Shown here piece after piece: positions 1 through 10,435 of a stretch of 64,000 nt of DNA. The position numbers and the translations under genes were made by a program. Source of the stretch: Alphaproteobacteria bacterium. Its GTDB lineage: Bacteria; Pseudomonadota; Alphaproteobacteria; SP197. Under the pieces are notes generated by a model. The model was not told the origin of the DNA, searched no databases, and saw only the letters and a program-made list of their open reading frames with translations. The stretch spans positions 20,001-84,000 of the forward strand of contig VGDP01000002.1 in assembly GCA_016869675.1 (NCBI GenBank), read 5' to 3'. The stretch's first letter is position 1; the number at the start of each line of letters is the position of its first letter.

Positions 1-1041
1 GACGCTAAGGCGGTGGTCGATGCGTTCAAGGCCGAGTTCAACCCGCGCGGCCTGCGTCCGGGTCAGACCGTGACGCTGACCTTCGCGCCGCCCACCGGCG
101 CCGAAGCCGCGCGCCTGATCGGCCTGTCGGTCACCGTCGAGCCCGGCAAGGTCGCCGAGGTGCGGCGCGTCGGCCAAGACGGCTTCCGCGCGATCAAGCG
201 CGCCGCCGACGCGGCCGCGACTCTGCAGCGTGCCTCGGGCACCATTGCGTCCAGCCTTTATGAGGCGGCCGAGGAAGCAGGCGTGCCGCCCGAGGTGATG
301 AACGACTTCATCGCGGCGCTCAGCTTCGTCGTCGACTTCCAGCGCGATCTGCGCGCCGGCGACCGCTTCGAGGTACTCTACGAAGTCTTCACCGACGACA
401 CCGGCGCCGTCATCCGCTACGGCTCGCCGCTCTACGCTAGTCTCGAAGTCAACGGCCGGGCGATTCCGATCTACCTCTACGCCGCTCCGGGCGAGGTACC
501 CGACTATTTCCATGCCGACGGTCAGAGCGTGCGGCGCGCGCTGCTGCGCACGCCGATCAACGGGGCGCGCGTGACCTCGACGTTCGGCAAGCGCAAGGAT
601 CCGTTCCAGGGCTTCACCAAGATGCACAAGGGCGTCGATTTCGGTGCGCCCAGGGGCACGCCTATCCTGGCCGCGGGCAACGGCGTCATCGAGTTCGCCG
701 GCAAGTTCCACGGCTACGGCAACTACATCCGTATCCGCCACGACGGCGACTTCAAGACCGCCTACGCCCACATGAGCAAGTTCGCCAAGGGCATCACCAA
801 GGGTGCCAAGGTGACCCAGGGCCAGGTGATCGGCTATGTCGGTTGCACCGGCCGCTGCACTGGCAGTCACCTGCACTACGAGGTGATCGTCGCCGGCAAG
901 CAGGTCGATCCCAACGGCGTGGACCTGCCGAACGCCGTGCCGCTCGACGGCACGGCGTTGGCCGCGTTCTTCGAGGCCCGCATCGCGCTCGACCGGCAAT
1001 TCGCCGCGCTTGCCGGCGCGACGCGGGTGGCTGGTCAGTAG
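1..1041 (+). CDS. M23 family metallopeptidase, 5'-truncated by the window edge
   Basis: The reading frame is open from base 1, so the true start lies upstream; at least 346 residues are visible. The C-terminal third is a peptidase M23 (lysostaphin/LytM-type) domain. It has the zinc ligands of the family: HKGVDFGAPRGTP gives the H-x-x-x-D site and GSHLHYEV gives the H-x-H site. The region before it resembles the beta-rich OapA/LysM-adjacent segment of Gram-negative cell-wall DD-endopeptidases. Such enzymes cut peptidoglycan cross-links in the periplasm, or activate amidases when degenerate. Both zinc motifs look intact, so activity is likely. A signal peptide or membrane anchor would be in the missing N-terminus. 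The next gene starts 46 bp downstream. Confidence 0.9.
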   Translation, partial: DAKAVVDAFKAEFNPRGLRPGQTVTLTFAPPTGAEAARLIGLSVTVEPGKVAEVRRVGQDGFRAIKRAADAAATLQRASGTIASSLYEAAEEAGVPPEVMNDFIAALSFVVDFQRDLRAGDRFEVLYEVFTDDTGAVIRYGSPLYASLEVNGRAIPIYLYAAPGEVPDYFHADGQSVRRALLRTPINGARVTSTFGKRKDPFQGFTKMHKGVDFGAPRGTPILAAGNGVIEFAGKFHGYGNYIRIRHDGDFKTAYAHMSKFAKGITKGAKVTQGQVIGYVGCTGRCTGSHLHYEVIVAGKQVDPNGVDLPNAVPLDGTALAAFFEARIALDRQFAALAGATRVAGQ

Positions 1042-1087
1042 CGCTTCGCGACGCCCCAGGGTCACGGTCACGAGCGCACAGCCTGAG

Positions 1088-2293
1088 ATGTTGTCGCGCG
1101 CCGAGGCGCGCCGGCTCGCGCTTGCCGCCCAGGGGTTCGCCCAGTCGCGGCCGCGCAGCGTCAGCCGCACGCGGCTGATCGCGACCATCGACCGACTCGG
1201 GCTGCTGCAGATCGACTCGGTCAACGTTTTCGTGCGATCGCACTATCTGCCGCTGTTCTCGCGGCTCGGTGCGTATTCGCGCGACGCCCTCGACCGGCTT
1301 GCGTGGGGCCCGCGGCGCGGCCGCGCGCTGTTCGAGTACTGGGGCCACGAAGCGTCCCTGGTTCCGCTCGCGGCGCAGCCGCTTTACCGCTGGCGCATGG
1401 CGCGCGCGCTCAATTCGCGCGGCCGTCACTGGTTCGACCGCTTCGGGCGCGAGCGGCGGGCCTACGTCGACCAAGTGTTGTCCGAGGTCGCCGAGCACGG
1501 TCCCCTGGCGGTCTCGGACCTCAGCGACCCGGGCCGTTCGACCGGTCCCTGGTGGGGCTGGAGCGACGGCAAGACCGCGCTGGAGTGGCTGTTCTACGCC
1601 GGCCTCGTCACCACGGCGACGCGCCGCGGTTTCGAGCGTCTCTACGACCTGCCGGCGCGCGTGCTGCCCGCCGCCGTGTTGAATCTACCGACACCCGACG
1701 AGGCGGACTCGCAACGCACCCTGGTGCGCCACGCCATCGGTGCGTTGGGCATCGCGACCGAAGCCGAGATCCGTGATTACTACCGCCTGCCGCCGATGGA
1801 CAACCGCGCCCGCCTGCGCGAGCTGATCGACGCCGGCGCGGTGCGCGAGGTGCGGGTCAAGGGCTGGTCGCCGCGCGCCTTCATGGCGGCGGACGCGCGC
1901 CCCCCCCGTCGCGTCCGCGCGGCCGCCCTGCTGTCGCCGTTCGACCCTGTCGTGTGGATGCGCGCGCGGGCCGAACGGTTGTTCGACTTCCACTACCGCA
2001 TCGCGCTTTACACGCCGCGGCACAAGCGCAGCCACGGCTACTACGTACTGCCGTTCCTGCTGGACGATCGGCTGGTGGCGCGCGTCGACCTGAAGGCTGA
2101 CCGGGCCGAGCGTACCTTGCGGGCAATCTCGATCCACGCCGAGGCCGACGTGGACGCCGTAGCGGTCGCCGCCGCGCTTGCCCCAGAGTTGCGCCTGACG
2201 GCGTCCTGGCTCGATCTTGACCGGGTTTCGGTCGGCGGTGGCGATCTGGGCCCCGCCGTGCGCGCCGAACTGCGCGCCCGGCCTTCGCCGTGA
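1088..2293 (+). CDS. Winged-helix DNA glycosylase, YcaQ/AlkX-like
   Basis: A 401-residue protein of the HTH_42 (YcaQ/AlkZ) superfamily. These enzymes remove bulky or cross-linked alkylated bases from DNA. The N-terminus carries LLQIDSVNVF followed by RSHYLPLFSRLGAY. The Q-I-D triplet matches the Q-x-D catalytic motif of the YcaQ/AlkX branch rather than the Q-x-Q of the Streptomyces AlkZ self-resistance branch. EYWGHEASLVP is another family hallmark. The frame is open further upstream, but ATG 1088 opens directly onto the conserved MLSRAEARRLAL start region, so it was chosen. Its end overlaps the next gene (start 2290) by 4 bp, which suggests translational coupling. The role assignment rests on family knowledge. 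Confidence 0.85.
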   Translation: MLSRAEARRLALAAQGFAQSRPRSVSRTRLIATIDRLGLLQIDSVNVFVRSHYLPLFSRLGAYSRDALDRLAWGPRRGRALFEYWGHEASLVPLAAQPLYRWRMARALNSRGRHWFDRFGRERRAYVDQVLSEVAEHGPLAVSDLSDPGRSTGPWWGWSDGKTALEWLFYAGLVTTATRRGFERLYDLPARVLPAAVLNLPTPDEADSQRTLVRHAIGALGIATEAEIRDYYRLPPMDNRARLRELIDAGAVREVRVKGWSPRAFMAADARPPRRVRAAALLSPFDPVVWMRARAERLFDFHYRIALYTPRHKRSHGYYVLPFLLDDRLVARVDLKADRAERTLRAISIHAEADVDAVAVAAALAPELRLTASWLDLDRVSVGGGDLGPAVRAELRARPSP

Positions 2294-2912
2294 CCGACTG
2301 GCTGTTCGACGGCCCGGCACGCGCGCGGACCACCGTCATCCTGGCGCACGGCACCGGCGCCCCCATGGACAGCCCGTTCATGATCGCGATCGCGGCCGGC
2401 CTCGCCCGCCAGACTTGCGGGTGGGGCGCTTCGAGTTCCCTTACATGGCCGCGATGCGCACCGACGGACGGCGGCGCCCGCCCGATCGCCAGCCGACACT
2501 GCTGGCGGCGTGGCGCGCGGCGCTCGCCGATCACGACCCGCGCCGCCTGGTGATCGGCGGCAAGTCCATGGGCGGGTGCATGGCCAGCCTGATTACCGAC
2601 GAGGCCGGCGTAGCCGGCCTGGTCTGCCTCGGCTTCCCATTCCACGCGCCGGGCAAGCCCGCCGCGCCCCGCATCGCGCATCTGGCGCGGCTCGCGACCC
2701 CCACCTTGATCGTCCAGGGCGGCCGCGACACCATGGGCAACGCCACCGAGGTACCCCGCTATGACCTGTCCGCCGCGATCACGATCCATTGGATCGACGA
2801 CGCCGATCACTCCCTCGTGCCGTCCAAGGCGTCCGGCGTGCCCGAGCATGTCGCCTGGGCCGAAGCGGTGGATTGCACGGCCCGCTTCGTGAAGAAGGTG
2901 ATGAAACGATGA
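2290..2912 (+). pseudogene. Alpha/beta hydrolase (KANL3/TEX30-like), single frameshift
   Basis: Two adjacent frames together give one hydrolase of about 207 residues. From 2290 to about 2415 the protein reads MTDWLFDGPARARTTVILAH and then GTGAPMDSPFM. After about 2415 the homology continues one frame over, with LRVGRFEFPYM, the nucleophile elbow GGKSMGG, an acid-containing QGGRDTMG and a catalytic-His region DADHSL. The change equals loss of one base between 2413 and 2418. This may be a real mutation or a sequencing error; apart from the shift the gene looks functional. The stop overlaps the ATG of the next gene (ATGA), as expected for an operon. The substrate is unknown. Confidence 0.75.
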
Positions 2913-3679
2913 GTCGCGCCGACAAGGCCGCCGAAATCCTGTGGTCCGCCTGGCAATCGAGCCGGCGGATGGACGCGCTGCCCGAAGCCTGCCGACCGCG
3001 CGATCTGGACGAGGGCTATGCCGTGCAGGCGGCGCTCGGTGCGTTGGCGGGTCGGCACTTCGGTTGGAAGATCGCCGCGACCAGCGCGGCCGGGCAACGG
3101 CACATCGGCGTGACCGCGCCGCTCACCGGGCCGCTGTTCGAGCGTTTCGCGCTCGAGGGTGGCGCCCGCATCGCCGCCGGCGATCTGCACATGGCGGTGG
3201 CCGAGCCGGAGTTCGCGTTCCGCTTCGCCCGGTCCATCCGTCCCGGCGACGCCCACGACCGCGAGGCGGTTCTCGCCGCCGTGGGCAAACTGCACCTGGC
3301 GATCGAAGTGCCTGATTCGCGCTTCGAGGACTTCGCGCGCGCTAGCGCGCCGCAGCTCGTCGCTGACGCGGCCTGTGCTCGTTGGTTCGTGCTCGGCCGC
3401 GAGGCCAAGGGCTGGCGCGGCCGCGACCTGGCGGCGGTGCCGGTGACCATCGGCGACGATGCTGGCACCGTACACGAGGGCTCGGGCGCCAACGCGCTCG
3501 GCGACCCGCGCACGGCGCTCGCCTGGCTGGTCGCCGATAGGCTGGACCGCGGCATCGCCATCGAAGCCGGATGCGTCGTGACCACCGGCACGTGCGCGGC
3601 GCCCTTGCCCATCGCCCCGGGTCGAATCGTCACGGCGCGTTTCGGCGACCTGGGCCGCGTCGCGGTCGTCTTCGTCTGA
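2909..3679 (+). CDS. 2-keto-4-pentenoate hydratase-like (FAH superfamily)
   Basis: A 256-residue protein of the MhpD/fumarylacetoacetate hydrolase superfamily. Family features are the WKIAATS segment, the acidic metal-binding pair in EPEFAF, and AIEVPDSRF followed by a C-terminal region ending near RIVTARFGDLG. MhpD enzymes add water to 2-hydroxypenta-2,4-dienoate-type products of aromatic meta-cleavage. Several relatives instead act as decarboxylases or hydrolases, so the exact substrate is open. The ATG at 2909 overlaps the stop of the hydrolase before it (ATGA). The dimethylformamidase-like gene begins 23 bp downstream, so these genes probably share a transcript. Confidence 0.8.
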   Translation: MSRADKAAEILWSAWQSSRRMDALPEACRPRDLDEGYAVQAALGALAGRHFGWKIAATSAAGQRHIGVTAPLTGPLFERFALEGGARIAAGDLHMAVAEPEFAFRFARSIRPGDAHDREAVLAAVGKLHLAIEVPDSRFEDFARASAPQLVADAACARWFVLGREAKGWRGRDLAAVPVTIGDDAGTVHEGSGANALGDPRTALAWLVADRLDRGIAIEAGCVVTTGTCAAPLPIAPGRIVTARFGDLGRVAVVFV

Positions 3680-3702
3680 TCCGCCCCGCCCCGGTAGGCA
3701 CC

Positions 3703-5394
3703 ATGGCCCGCAGCAGCAGTACCGCCTCCGGCCGATTCGACTGGTCGACGTTCGCCTTCAACACGCGCCGCGCGATCCGGCGCAACGCGTGGACCTCGCT
3801 CGACGGCCTGTTCTTCTACGAGGCGCCCGGCGACGATCCGGCCGAGCCGGAGGCGTGGTGCTACACCGACCGCCTGAGCTACGCCCCCGGCGATACGGTC
3901 GCGTTCCACGTCTCGTCGTCGGCGCCGCGCTACGACGTGGAGATTCTCCGCGATGGCGCCGTGCCCACGACCGCCGCGCGATTGCCGGAGCAGACTGGTG
4001 TGCGTCACCCGACGCCGGCCGACGCCTACGCCAAGGGCTGCGGCTGGCCCGTGGCGTTCACTTGGCGCGTGCCGGCGGACGCGCCATCGGGCGGCTACGT
4101 CGTCGTCACCCGCTTCGCCGGGCCGGGCGGACAGACGCGCGAGCAGTACCACTGGTTCGCCGTGCGACCCGCCGCCGGTAAGCCGCGCGCACGCCGGGTG
4201 CTGCTGATCGCCGCGACGGGTACGTGGACCGCGTACAACGAGTGGGGCGGCGCCAACCACTACCAGGGCATCGCCGGAGCCGGGGGGTGCTGGCCCGCGC
4301 CCGTGCTCAGCCTGGAACGGCCGTGGTCGCGCGGCTTCGTGCGGCTGCCCGAGGGCGCGCCGCGCTCCTCGCTCGAATCGCCGGTGCGGACCGGCGGCAT
4401 CGCGCGCTATGCCAACCGGGAATGGGCGTTGGCCAACGGCTATGCCCGCTTCTACGCCTCGGCTGGGTGGGCGACCTACGACCGGCAGTTCCTGGTCTGG
4501 GCCGAGCGCAACGGCTACGCGGTCGACGTCATCACCCAGCACGACCTGCAGTTCCGGCCCGAGGCGCTGGACGGTTACGCCTGCGCCGTGGTCGTCGGCC
4601 ACGACGAGTACTGGTCGTGGGAGATGCGCGACACGATCGACGGCTTCGTCGATCGCGGCGGCCGCGTCGCGCGCTTCGGCGCCAACTACATGTGGCAGGT
4701 CCGGCTCGAGGACGAGGGCCGCCGCCAGGTCTGCTTCAAGTACGTGGCGCGCGATCACGATCCGCTGCGCGGCACGGCGGGCGAACCCGGCCAGCGCCTG
4801 TCGTCCACCTGGGAGGACCCGCTCGTCGGCCGTCCCGGCGCCGCGACCATGGGGCTCAACGCGCTCTACGGCATCTACGCGCGCATCGGCCAGGCGACGC
4901 CGCGCGCCTCCGGCGGCTTCACGGTCTACCGCCCCGACCACTGGGCGTTCGCCGGCACCGATCTCTACTACGGCGACCTGTTCGGCGCCGAGGCCGGCAT
5001 CGTCGGCTACGAGGTCGACGGCGTGGATTACACGTTCCGCGATGGCCTGCCCTACCCGACGCACCAGGACGGCGCGCCCGAGGGCCTGGCCATCCTGGCC
5101 ATGGCCCCGGCCGTCATGGGCGAGACCGACCGCGGCCATTGGGGCTCGACCCCCGGCATCGGCGATTCGGACGCGCTGTTCAAGGCCATGGTGCTTTACG
5201 ACGACACATCGCCGGCGGCGCTGGACAGGGCCATGCGCGGCGCCGGCATGGTGGCGTGCTTCGCGCGGGGCAAGGGCGAGGTGTTCAACGCCGCGACGTG
5301 CGAGTGGGTCAAGGGCCTGACCCTCGGCTGCGCCATGACCGGGCGAATCACGAAGAACGTGCTCGACCGCTTCCTCGGGGGCACCGCACGATGA
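3703..5394 (+). CDS. N,N-dimethylformamidase large-subunit-like protein
   Basis: A 563-residue protein matching the C-terminal part of the DMFase beta (large) subunit family. DMFase hydrolyses N,N-dimethylformamide to dimethylamine and formate using mononuclear iron held by Tyr, His and Glu. Candidate ligands are visible: the Tyr of TGTWTAYNEWGG near residue 175, and the His and Glu of VVGHDEYWSWEM near residue 300, which keep the H-x-E spacing. The N-terminal 130 residues look like a beta-rich domain. The protein is shorter than classical DMFase (about 760 residues), and no small-subunit gene is visible next to it. Many homologues are uncharacterised, so an amide other than DMF is likely. 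The ATG at 3703 was chosen; the end overlaps the next start by 4 bp. Confidence 0.8.
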   Translation: MARSSSTASGRFDWSTFAFNTRRAIRRNAWTSLDGLFFYEAPGDDPAEPEAWCYTDRLSYAPGDTVAFHVSSSAPRYDVEILRDGAVPTTAARLPEQTGVRHPTPADAYAKGCGWPVAFTWRVPADAPSGGYVVVTRFAGPGGQTREQYHWFAVRPAAGKPRARRVLLIAATGTWTAYNEWGGANHYQGIAGAGGCWPAPVLSLERPWSRGFVRLPEGAPRSSLESPVRTGGIARYANREWALANGYARFYASAGWATYDRQFLVWAERNGYAVDVITQHDLQFRPEALDGYACAVVVGHDEYWSWEMRDTIDGFVDRGGRVARFGANYMWQVRLEDEGRRQVCFKYVARDHDPLRGTAGEPGQRLSSTWEDPLVGRPGAATMGLNALYGIYARIGQATPRASGGFTVYRPDHWAFAGTDLYYGDLFGAEAGIVGYEVDGVDYTFRDGLPYPTHQDGAPEGLAILAMAPAVMGETDRGHWGSTPGIGDSDALFKAMVLYDDTSPAALDRAMRGAGMVACFARGKGEVFNAATCEWVKGLTLGCAMTGRITKNVLDRFLGGTAR

Positions 5395-6466
5395 CGCGCA
5401 GCCTGCTTCGCGCGGTCCCCCCGCTGGGCGGTGCCGCGACCGACGTGCTGATCGAGAACGACCGCTTCGCGGCGTTCGGTTCAACCGTTGGCGCGGTCGA
5501 CGACGTGATCGACGGCGCCGGCTTCTTGATGTTGCCGGGCCCGATCGAAAGCCACGCGCACATTGACAAGACGCTGTGGGGCGAGCCGTGGCGTTCCAAC
5601 AGCGCCGGGCCGACCCTGACCGACCTGATTGAGAACGAGAGGCGCGTGCTGCGCACCGTGACGACGCCCACGGCGAGCCGCGCCAAAGCGCTCGTGCGCC
5701 ACTACGTCGCCAGGGGCACCACGCGCCTCCGCACCCACGTGGATGTCAACCCCGAGACCGGGCTCGGCTCGGTCCAGGCGCTGCTCGGCCTGCGCGAACG
5801 GCTGCGCGACCTCGTGGACATCGAGCTAGTGGCGTTTCCCCAGCGTGGCATGCTGATCACGCCCGGCACGGCGGATCTGATGGACGCGGCCATCGGGGTC
5901 GGCATTGAGACCATCGGCGGCATCGACCCGGCCGGCATCGGCCGCGACCCGATCCGCCATCTAGAGACGATCTTCACCATCGCCGAACGGCGCGGCTGCG
6001 CCGTCGACATCCACCTGCACGACGGCGGCGAGCTCGGCGCCTGGCAGATCGAGCGCATCGTCGATTTCGTCGCGGCCACGGGGTTACAGGGCCGCACCAT
6101 GATCAGCCACGCCTATTGCCTGGGCGAGCTGCCGCCGGCCCGCCAGGAGGCCCTCGGCCGCCGGCTGGCGGAGCAGCGTGTCGCCCTGATGACCACCGGC
6201 GCCGTCCGACAGCGCGCTGCCGCCGGTGCCGCTGCTGCGCGCTGGGCGTCACCGTGTGCCTGGGCAACGACGGCATCCGCGATGCCTGGTCGCCGTTCGG
6301 CAACGGCGACATGCTGGAACGCGCCATGCTGCTCGCCTACCGCTTCTACTGGGCCAAGGACGCCGAGCTCGCCGCGGTGCTCGCCTGCATCACGACCGCC
6401 GCGGCCCGCGCGCTGGTGGCCAAGGCCGGCCGCGTCGTCTCGCGCGAGGGGGCGATGGCTGGCTGA
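5391..6466 (+). pseudogene. Cytosine-deaminase-like amidohydrolase, two frameshifts
   Basis: Three successive frames join into one amidohydrolase of about 357 residues. The first part has the metal site SHAHIDKT, then THVDVN, HLHDGGELG and ISHAYCLGEL, as in the cytosine deaminase/AtzC branch. Homology leaves this frame near 6201, continues as PSDSALPPVPLLRA in the next frame, then moves again near 6244-6246 to give GVTVCLGNDGIRDAWSP, which holds the conserved metal-ligand Asp. Each shift equals one extra G. All key residues survive, so this is a recent lesion or a sequence error. It is coupled to the DMFase-like gene (ATGA at 5391), which suggests a joint role in amide or N-heterocycle breakdown. 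Confidence 0.75.
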
Positions 6467-6485
6467 TCGCTTACATCGTGTCGAT

Positions 6486-6514
6486 TTGACCAAATTGAAC
6501 AATTTAACTAAATT
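6486..6514 (+). promoter_or_regulatory. Promoter and operator of the toxin-antitoxin pair
   Basis: This is an AT-rich island in a very GC-rich window. A good sigma-70-like promoter is visible: TTGACC at 6486-6491, a 17-bp spacer and TAAATT at 6509-6514. Within it are three 6-bp half-sites: AAATTG at 6492-6497, its inverse CAATTT at 6500-6505, and AAATTG again at 6510-6515. Together they make two overlapping inverted repeats between and over the promoter boxes. This layout is typical of an operator bound by a Phd/YefM antitoxin in autoregulation. No other gene starts nearby. Confidence 0.65.
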
Positions 6515-6543
6515 GATCATATTCAGATTCCGGAGTGCTGCTC

Positions 6544-6795
6544 ATGCGTGAAATGTCCGCCACGGCCGCGAAGCAGCGCTTCGCCGAGGTGCTCGACACA
6601 GTCCAGCGGGAGCCGGTGATCATCCGCCGGCACGAGCGCGAGGTGGCCGTGGTGATCTCGATGGAGGACTACGAGCGGTTGCGCCGCGCCAGGATCGATG
6701 ACTTTAACGCGTTCTGTGATCGCGTCGGTAAGGAGGCCGAGGCTCGCGGCATGACCGAGGAGATCCTCGCGGAACTTCTCCGCGATGAATCGTAG
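6544..6795 (+). CDS. Phd/YefM-family antitoxin
   Basis: An 83-residue protein. Its N-terminus, MREMSATAAKQRFAEVLDTV followed by PVIIRRHEREVAVVISMEDY, is the Phd/YefM DNA-binding fold. The variable C-terminal tail should wrap the toxin. The ATG at 6544 was preferred over an upstream TTG because a short purine-rich CGGAG lies about 9 bp before it. The toxin gene overlaps its last 11 bp. Phd-type antitoxins neutralise their partner and repress their own promoter, which fits the repeated AAATTG/CAATTT half-sites just upstream. Pairing with a PIN-domain toxin rather than Doc or RelE is less common but known. Confidence 0.9.
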   Translation: MREMSATAAKQRFAEVLDTVQREPVIIRRHEREVAVVISMEDYERLRRARIDDFNAFCDRVGKEAEARGMTEEILAELLRDES

Positions 6796-7195
6796 TCGGC
6801 TGGTCGTCGTCGACACCAACGTCCTGGTCAGTCGGCTCCTGGCGCCACGTTCCAAACCGGCCCAAGCCCTGCGCAAGGCCATGACGGAGGGAAAGGTTCT
6901 CGTCTCCGACGCGACCATGCTCGAACTGGCCGACGTGCTGAACCGCTCACGGTTCGATCGCTGGGTCCCTAAGGCGACCCGCGTCGCGTTCCTGCGCCAG
7001 CTGACCGAGAACGTCAGCTTCGTCCCGATTGTCGAGGTGATTCGCGCCATCCGGGATCCACGCAACGACCATGTGCTGGAGGTCGCCGTCAACGGCCGCG
7101 CCGACCTGATCTTGACCGGCGACGAGGATCTGCTGGCGCTCGATCCGTTCCGTGCGATCCCGATCCTGACACCGGCACGCTACCTGGTGTCGTAA
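6785..7195 (+). CDS. PIN-domain toxin of a type II toxin-antitoxin system
   Basis: A 136-residue PIN-domain protein of the 'putative toxin-antitoxin system toxin component' type (PIN_3, TIGR00305-like). The first acidic residue is in VVVDTNVLVSRLL, a second acid is in DATMLELADVL, and the later cluster is in DPRNDHVLEVAV and LTGDEDLLAL. These build the metal site of a ribonuclease. The start overlaps the antitoxin gene by 11 bp, ensuring co-translation. The RNA target cannot be read from sequence. The gene ends 3 bp from the convergent clpB stop. Confidence 0.88.
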   Translation: MNRSRLVVVDTNVLVSRLLAPRSKPAQALRKAMTEGKVLVSDATMLELADVLNRSRFDRWVPKATRVAFLRQLTENVSFVPIVEVIRAIRDPRNDHVLEVAVNGRADLILTGDEDLLALDPFRAIPILTPARYLVS

Positions 7196-7198
7196 GCC

Positions 7199-9790
<2,592 letters not shown>

Positions 9791-9827
9791 GGCCGCCCTT
9801 CCTATCCGCGCCATCCCGTCGCAGCGG

Positions 9828-9857
9828 ATATGGTGTTGCCGTCAAGCAACACAAGGG
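9828..9857 (-). promoter_or_regulatory. Candidate RpoH (heat-shock) promoter of clpB
   Basis: Read on the minus strand, CCCTTGTG (9857-9850) is followed after 14 bases by CACCATAT (9835-9828). This resembles the sigma-32 consensus CTTGAA with a CCCCATAT-like -10 element at usual spacing. The -10 element lies 37 bp before the clpB ATG, and an AGGAAGG ribosome-binding site sits close to that ATG. clpB is a classical heat-shock gene, so the match is biologically expected. A 7-bp inverted repeat (GTGTTGC/GCAACAC, 9833-9852) overlaps the promoter. Confidence 0.55.
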
Positions 9858-9871
9858 TCCTGGCCGGATCG

Positions 9872-10249
9872 TCAGCCCTGGGGCTGTTCGGCCGGTGGCG
9901 GCGCCTCGCCGTTGGCCGTCTGGCCCTCGGCCGCCGGTTCCTCGTCGTCGTCCATGTGGCCGTTGTTGCGCGGCACCGGCACGGTGCCGGCCGCCATCAT
10001 CATGCGGAAGTAGTGCTCAGCGTGTTGCAGGTAGTTCTCGGCGCCGACCCGGTCGCCGGAGGATTGGGCGTCGCGCGCCAGGATCAGATACTTGTCGTAG
10101 ATCTGGTTGGCCGTGCCTCGCAGCTTCACGTCGGGGCCGTTGCTGTCCAGGCTCTGGTTGCGGTGGAACCCGCCCCCCCCCCCGCCGTGGGACCGACGCA
10201 TGTGGCCGCGTCCGTTGCGCGAACGCTTCTGGTTTGGACCTGTTCTCAT
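9872..10249 (-). CDS. DUF4167 domain-containing protein
   Basis: A 125-residue basic-then-acidic protein. The N-terminal MRTGPNQKRSRNGRGHMRR leads into a run of six glycines, then the conserved DUF4167 core with GPDVKLRGTANQIYDKYL and AENYLQHAEHYFRMM. The C-terminal 30 residues are low-complexity Glu/Pro/Ala. This family is restricted to Alphaproteobacteria and usually sits between prmC and clpB, as here. Its function is unknown, though the arginine-rich start suggests nucleic-acid binding. The glycine run is encoded by an 11-G tract (10173-10183 on the plus strand), a possible slippage site. Confidence 0.9.
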   Translation of the reverse strand: MRTGPNQKRSRNGRGHMRRSHGGGGGGFHRNQSLDSNGPDVKLRGTANQIYDKYLILARDAQSSGDRVGAENYLQHAEHYFRMMMAAGTVPVPRNNGHMDDDEEPAAEGQTANGEAPPPAEQPQG

Positions 10250-10256
10250 GGATACC

Positions 10257-10289
10257 GTTGTGATGGAGTTGTGATGGAGTTGTCATGGA
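10257..10289. repeat. Three tandem 11-bp repeats upstream of the DUF4167 gene
   Basis: GTTGTGATGGA occurs at 10257-10267 and 10268-10278, followed by a one-mismatch copy GTTGTCATGGA at 10279-10289. The array begins 7 bp upstream of the DUF4167 start codon, so it lies in that gene's leader on the minus strand. It could be a replication-slippage product or repeated protein-binding half-sites; the sequence does not distinguish these. Confidence 0.8.
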
Positions 10290-10435
10290 CCCGCCGTTGA
10301 CGCGCGGCCCGTTCCCCGGAGCCGCCGACCCTTCAAACCCTCGTCTCAAGAAACAAGGCGCCACGACGCACCTTTGGAAGCCTTCGCTCCCGTCCGGCCA
10401 TTGCACTGCTCTGCAAGCACGGAAGATGGCGCACG

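Noticed and set aside
2400-2430. Programmed ribosomal frameshift in the alpha/beta hydrolase
   Set aside because: There is no slippery heptamer and no nearby structure or stop that would make it useful. A simple one-base loss explains the data.
3016-5484. Long open frame antisense to the hydratase and DMFase-like genes
   Set aside because: Arg/Ala/Gly-rich shadow with no motif. The plus-strand genes over the same bases carry clear family signatures and coupled starts.
9833-9852. Rho-independent terminator between DUF4167 and clpB
   Set aside because: The 7-bp stem has no T-run on the minus strand and overlaps a better heat-shock promoter candidate.
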